Assembly: GCA_012962365.1 (NCBI GenBank)
Contig: DTXR01000452.1
Location: forward strand, 1 to 15,845
DNA from: Chromatiaceae bacterium
Lineage (GTDB): Bacteria > Pseudomonadota > Gammaproteobacteria > Chromatiales > Chromatiaceae
Length of the DNA: 15,845 bases
Direction of reading: 5' to 3'
The notes under the pieces are model-generated. The model did not search any database. It saw nothing but the letters and a program-made list of their open reading frames with translations, and was not told where the DNA came from. Positions 15,665 to 15,845 of the stretch are shown here, in pieces (positions within the stretch are counted from its first letter, which is position 1; every line of letters begins with the position of its first letter). Both the position numbers and the translations under genes were made by a program.

Positions 15665-15845
15665 ATTCCCTCCCTTAGAGATTCCCGCCATGTATATCAA
15701 GGTGCTGTGCAGAAAATGTATTCTGAAGCATCCGAGTCCTGTTGCCTGATTGTGGATTCAGATCAAGTCGATCATTTTATAAACATCCGAATTGACCACT
15801 CATGTATTTGGCCGTCATTTCCACACTTCCGGTAAAAACAGCCAA
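15665..15845. other. fimV upstream region, no gene recognised
   Basis: Non-coding as far as can be seen. It holds the fimV ribosome site (GGGAGGG, 15668-15674). A minus-strand TATAAA (15776-15781) is the best -10 candidate, but no acceptable -35 accompanies it. In relatives asd lies upstream; none of it is recognisable here. Confidence 0.5.

Noticed and set aside
15761..15775. Spaced GATC pair upstream of fimV as an operator.
   Set aside because: Two GATC sites nine bases apart are not unusual, and no regulator motif was recognised.
15777..15818. 13-codon minus-strand frame MTAKYMSGQFGCL upstream of fimV.
   Set aside because: Weak ribosome site and far from fimV; taken as chance.

Overview
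The window is a stretch of bacterial chromosome made almost entirely of core housekeeping genes. The gene set and order (fimV-truA-trpF-trpB-trpA-accD-folC-dedD-cvpA-purF-metZ, all on the minus strand) are those of a non-enteric gammaproteobacterium or a betaproteobacterium. From memory, Pseudomonas keeps asd-fimV-truA-trpF-accD-folC-SPOR-cvpA-purF-metZ without trpBA, while Burkholderia-type betaproteobacteria keep trpB and trpA inside the block, as here. The sequence looks moderately GC-rich. A species cannot be named from this window. No mobile element, CRISPR array, rRNA or tRNA was seen, and nothing suggests recent transfer.

Layout. (1) Positions 1-1423, plus strand: the 3' part of nadB (L-aspartate oxidase, NAD synthesis), coupled by a 4-nt ATGA overlap to a small GNAT acetyltransferase. 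(2) Positions 1433-4248, minus strand: an AI-2E/PerM-family membrane protein, a TehB-like SAM methyltransferase and metZ, packed with gaps of no more than one base. (3) Positions 4250-7084, minus: purF, cvpA and dedD, with a good sigma70-like promoter just upstream of dedD that could drive dedD-cvpA-purF-metZ and the two small genes after it. (4) Positions 7227-12041, minus: folC, accD, trpA, trpB and trpF. (5) Positions 12051-15664, minus: truA and fimV, separated by a UUCG-tetraloop hairpin that looks like the fimV terminator and runs almost into the truA ribosome site.

Together the genes cover the end of tryptophan synthesis (PRA isomerase and both synthase subunits), the first committed step of fatty acid synthesis (carboxyltransferase beta), folate polyglutamylation, the first step of purine synthesis, methionine synthesis by direct sulfhydrylation, tRNA pseudouridylation, and two envelope or polar proteins (the SPOR protein DedD and FimV, the latter tied to type IV pili and cell-pole organisation). 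Transcription runs from high to low coordinates and meets the nadB unit head-on near 1424-1432.

I did not find an undescribed system. The points worth a second look are regulatory and small: a possibly leaderless trpF, a 13-codon ORF with a well-spaced ribosome site ending 2 nt before purF, the hairpin between fimV and truA, and many non-ATG starts in coupled genes. Several start codons below differ from the longest open frame; the reasons are given for each.
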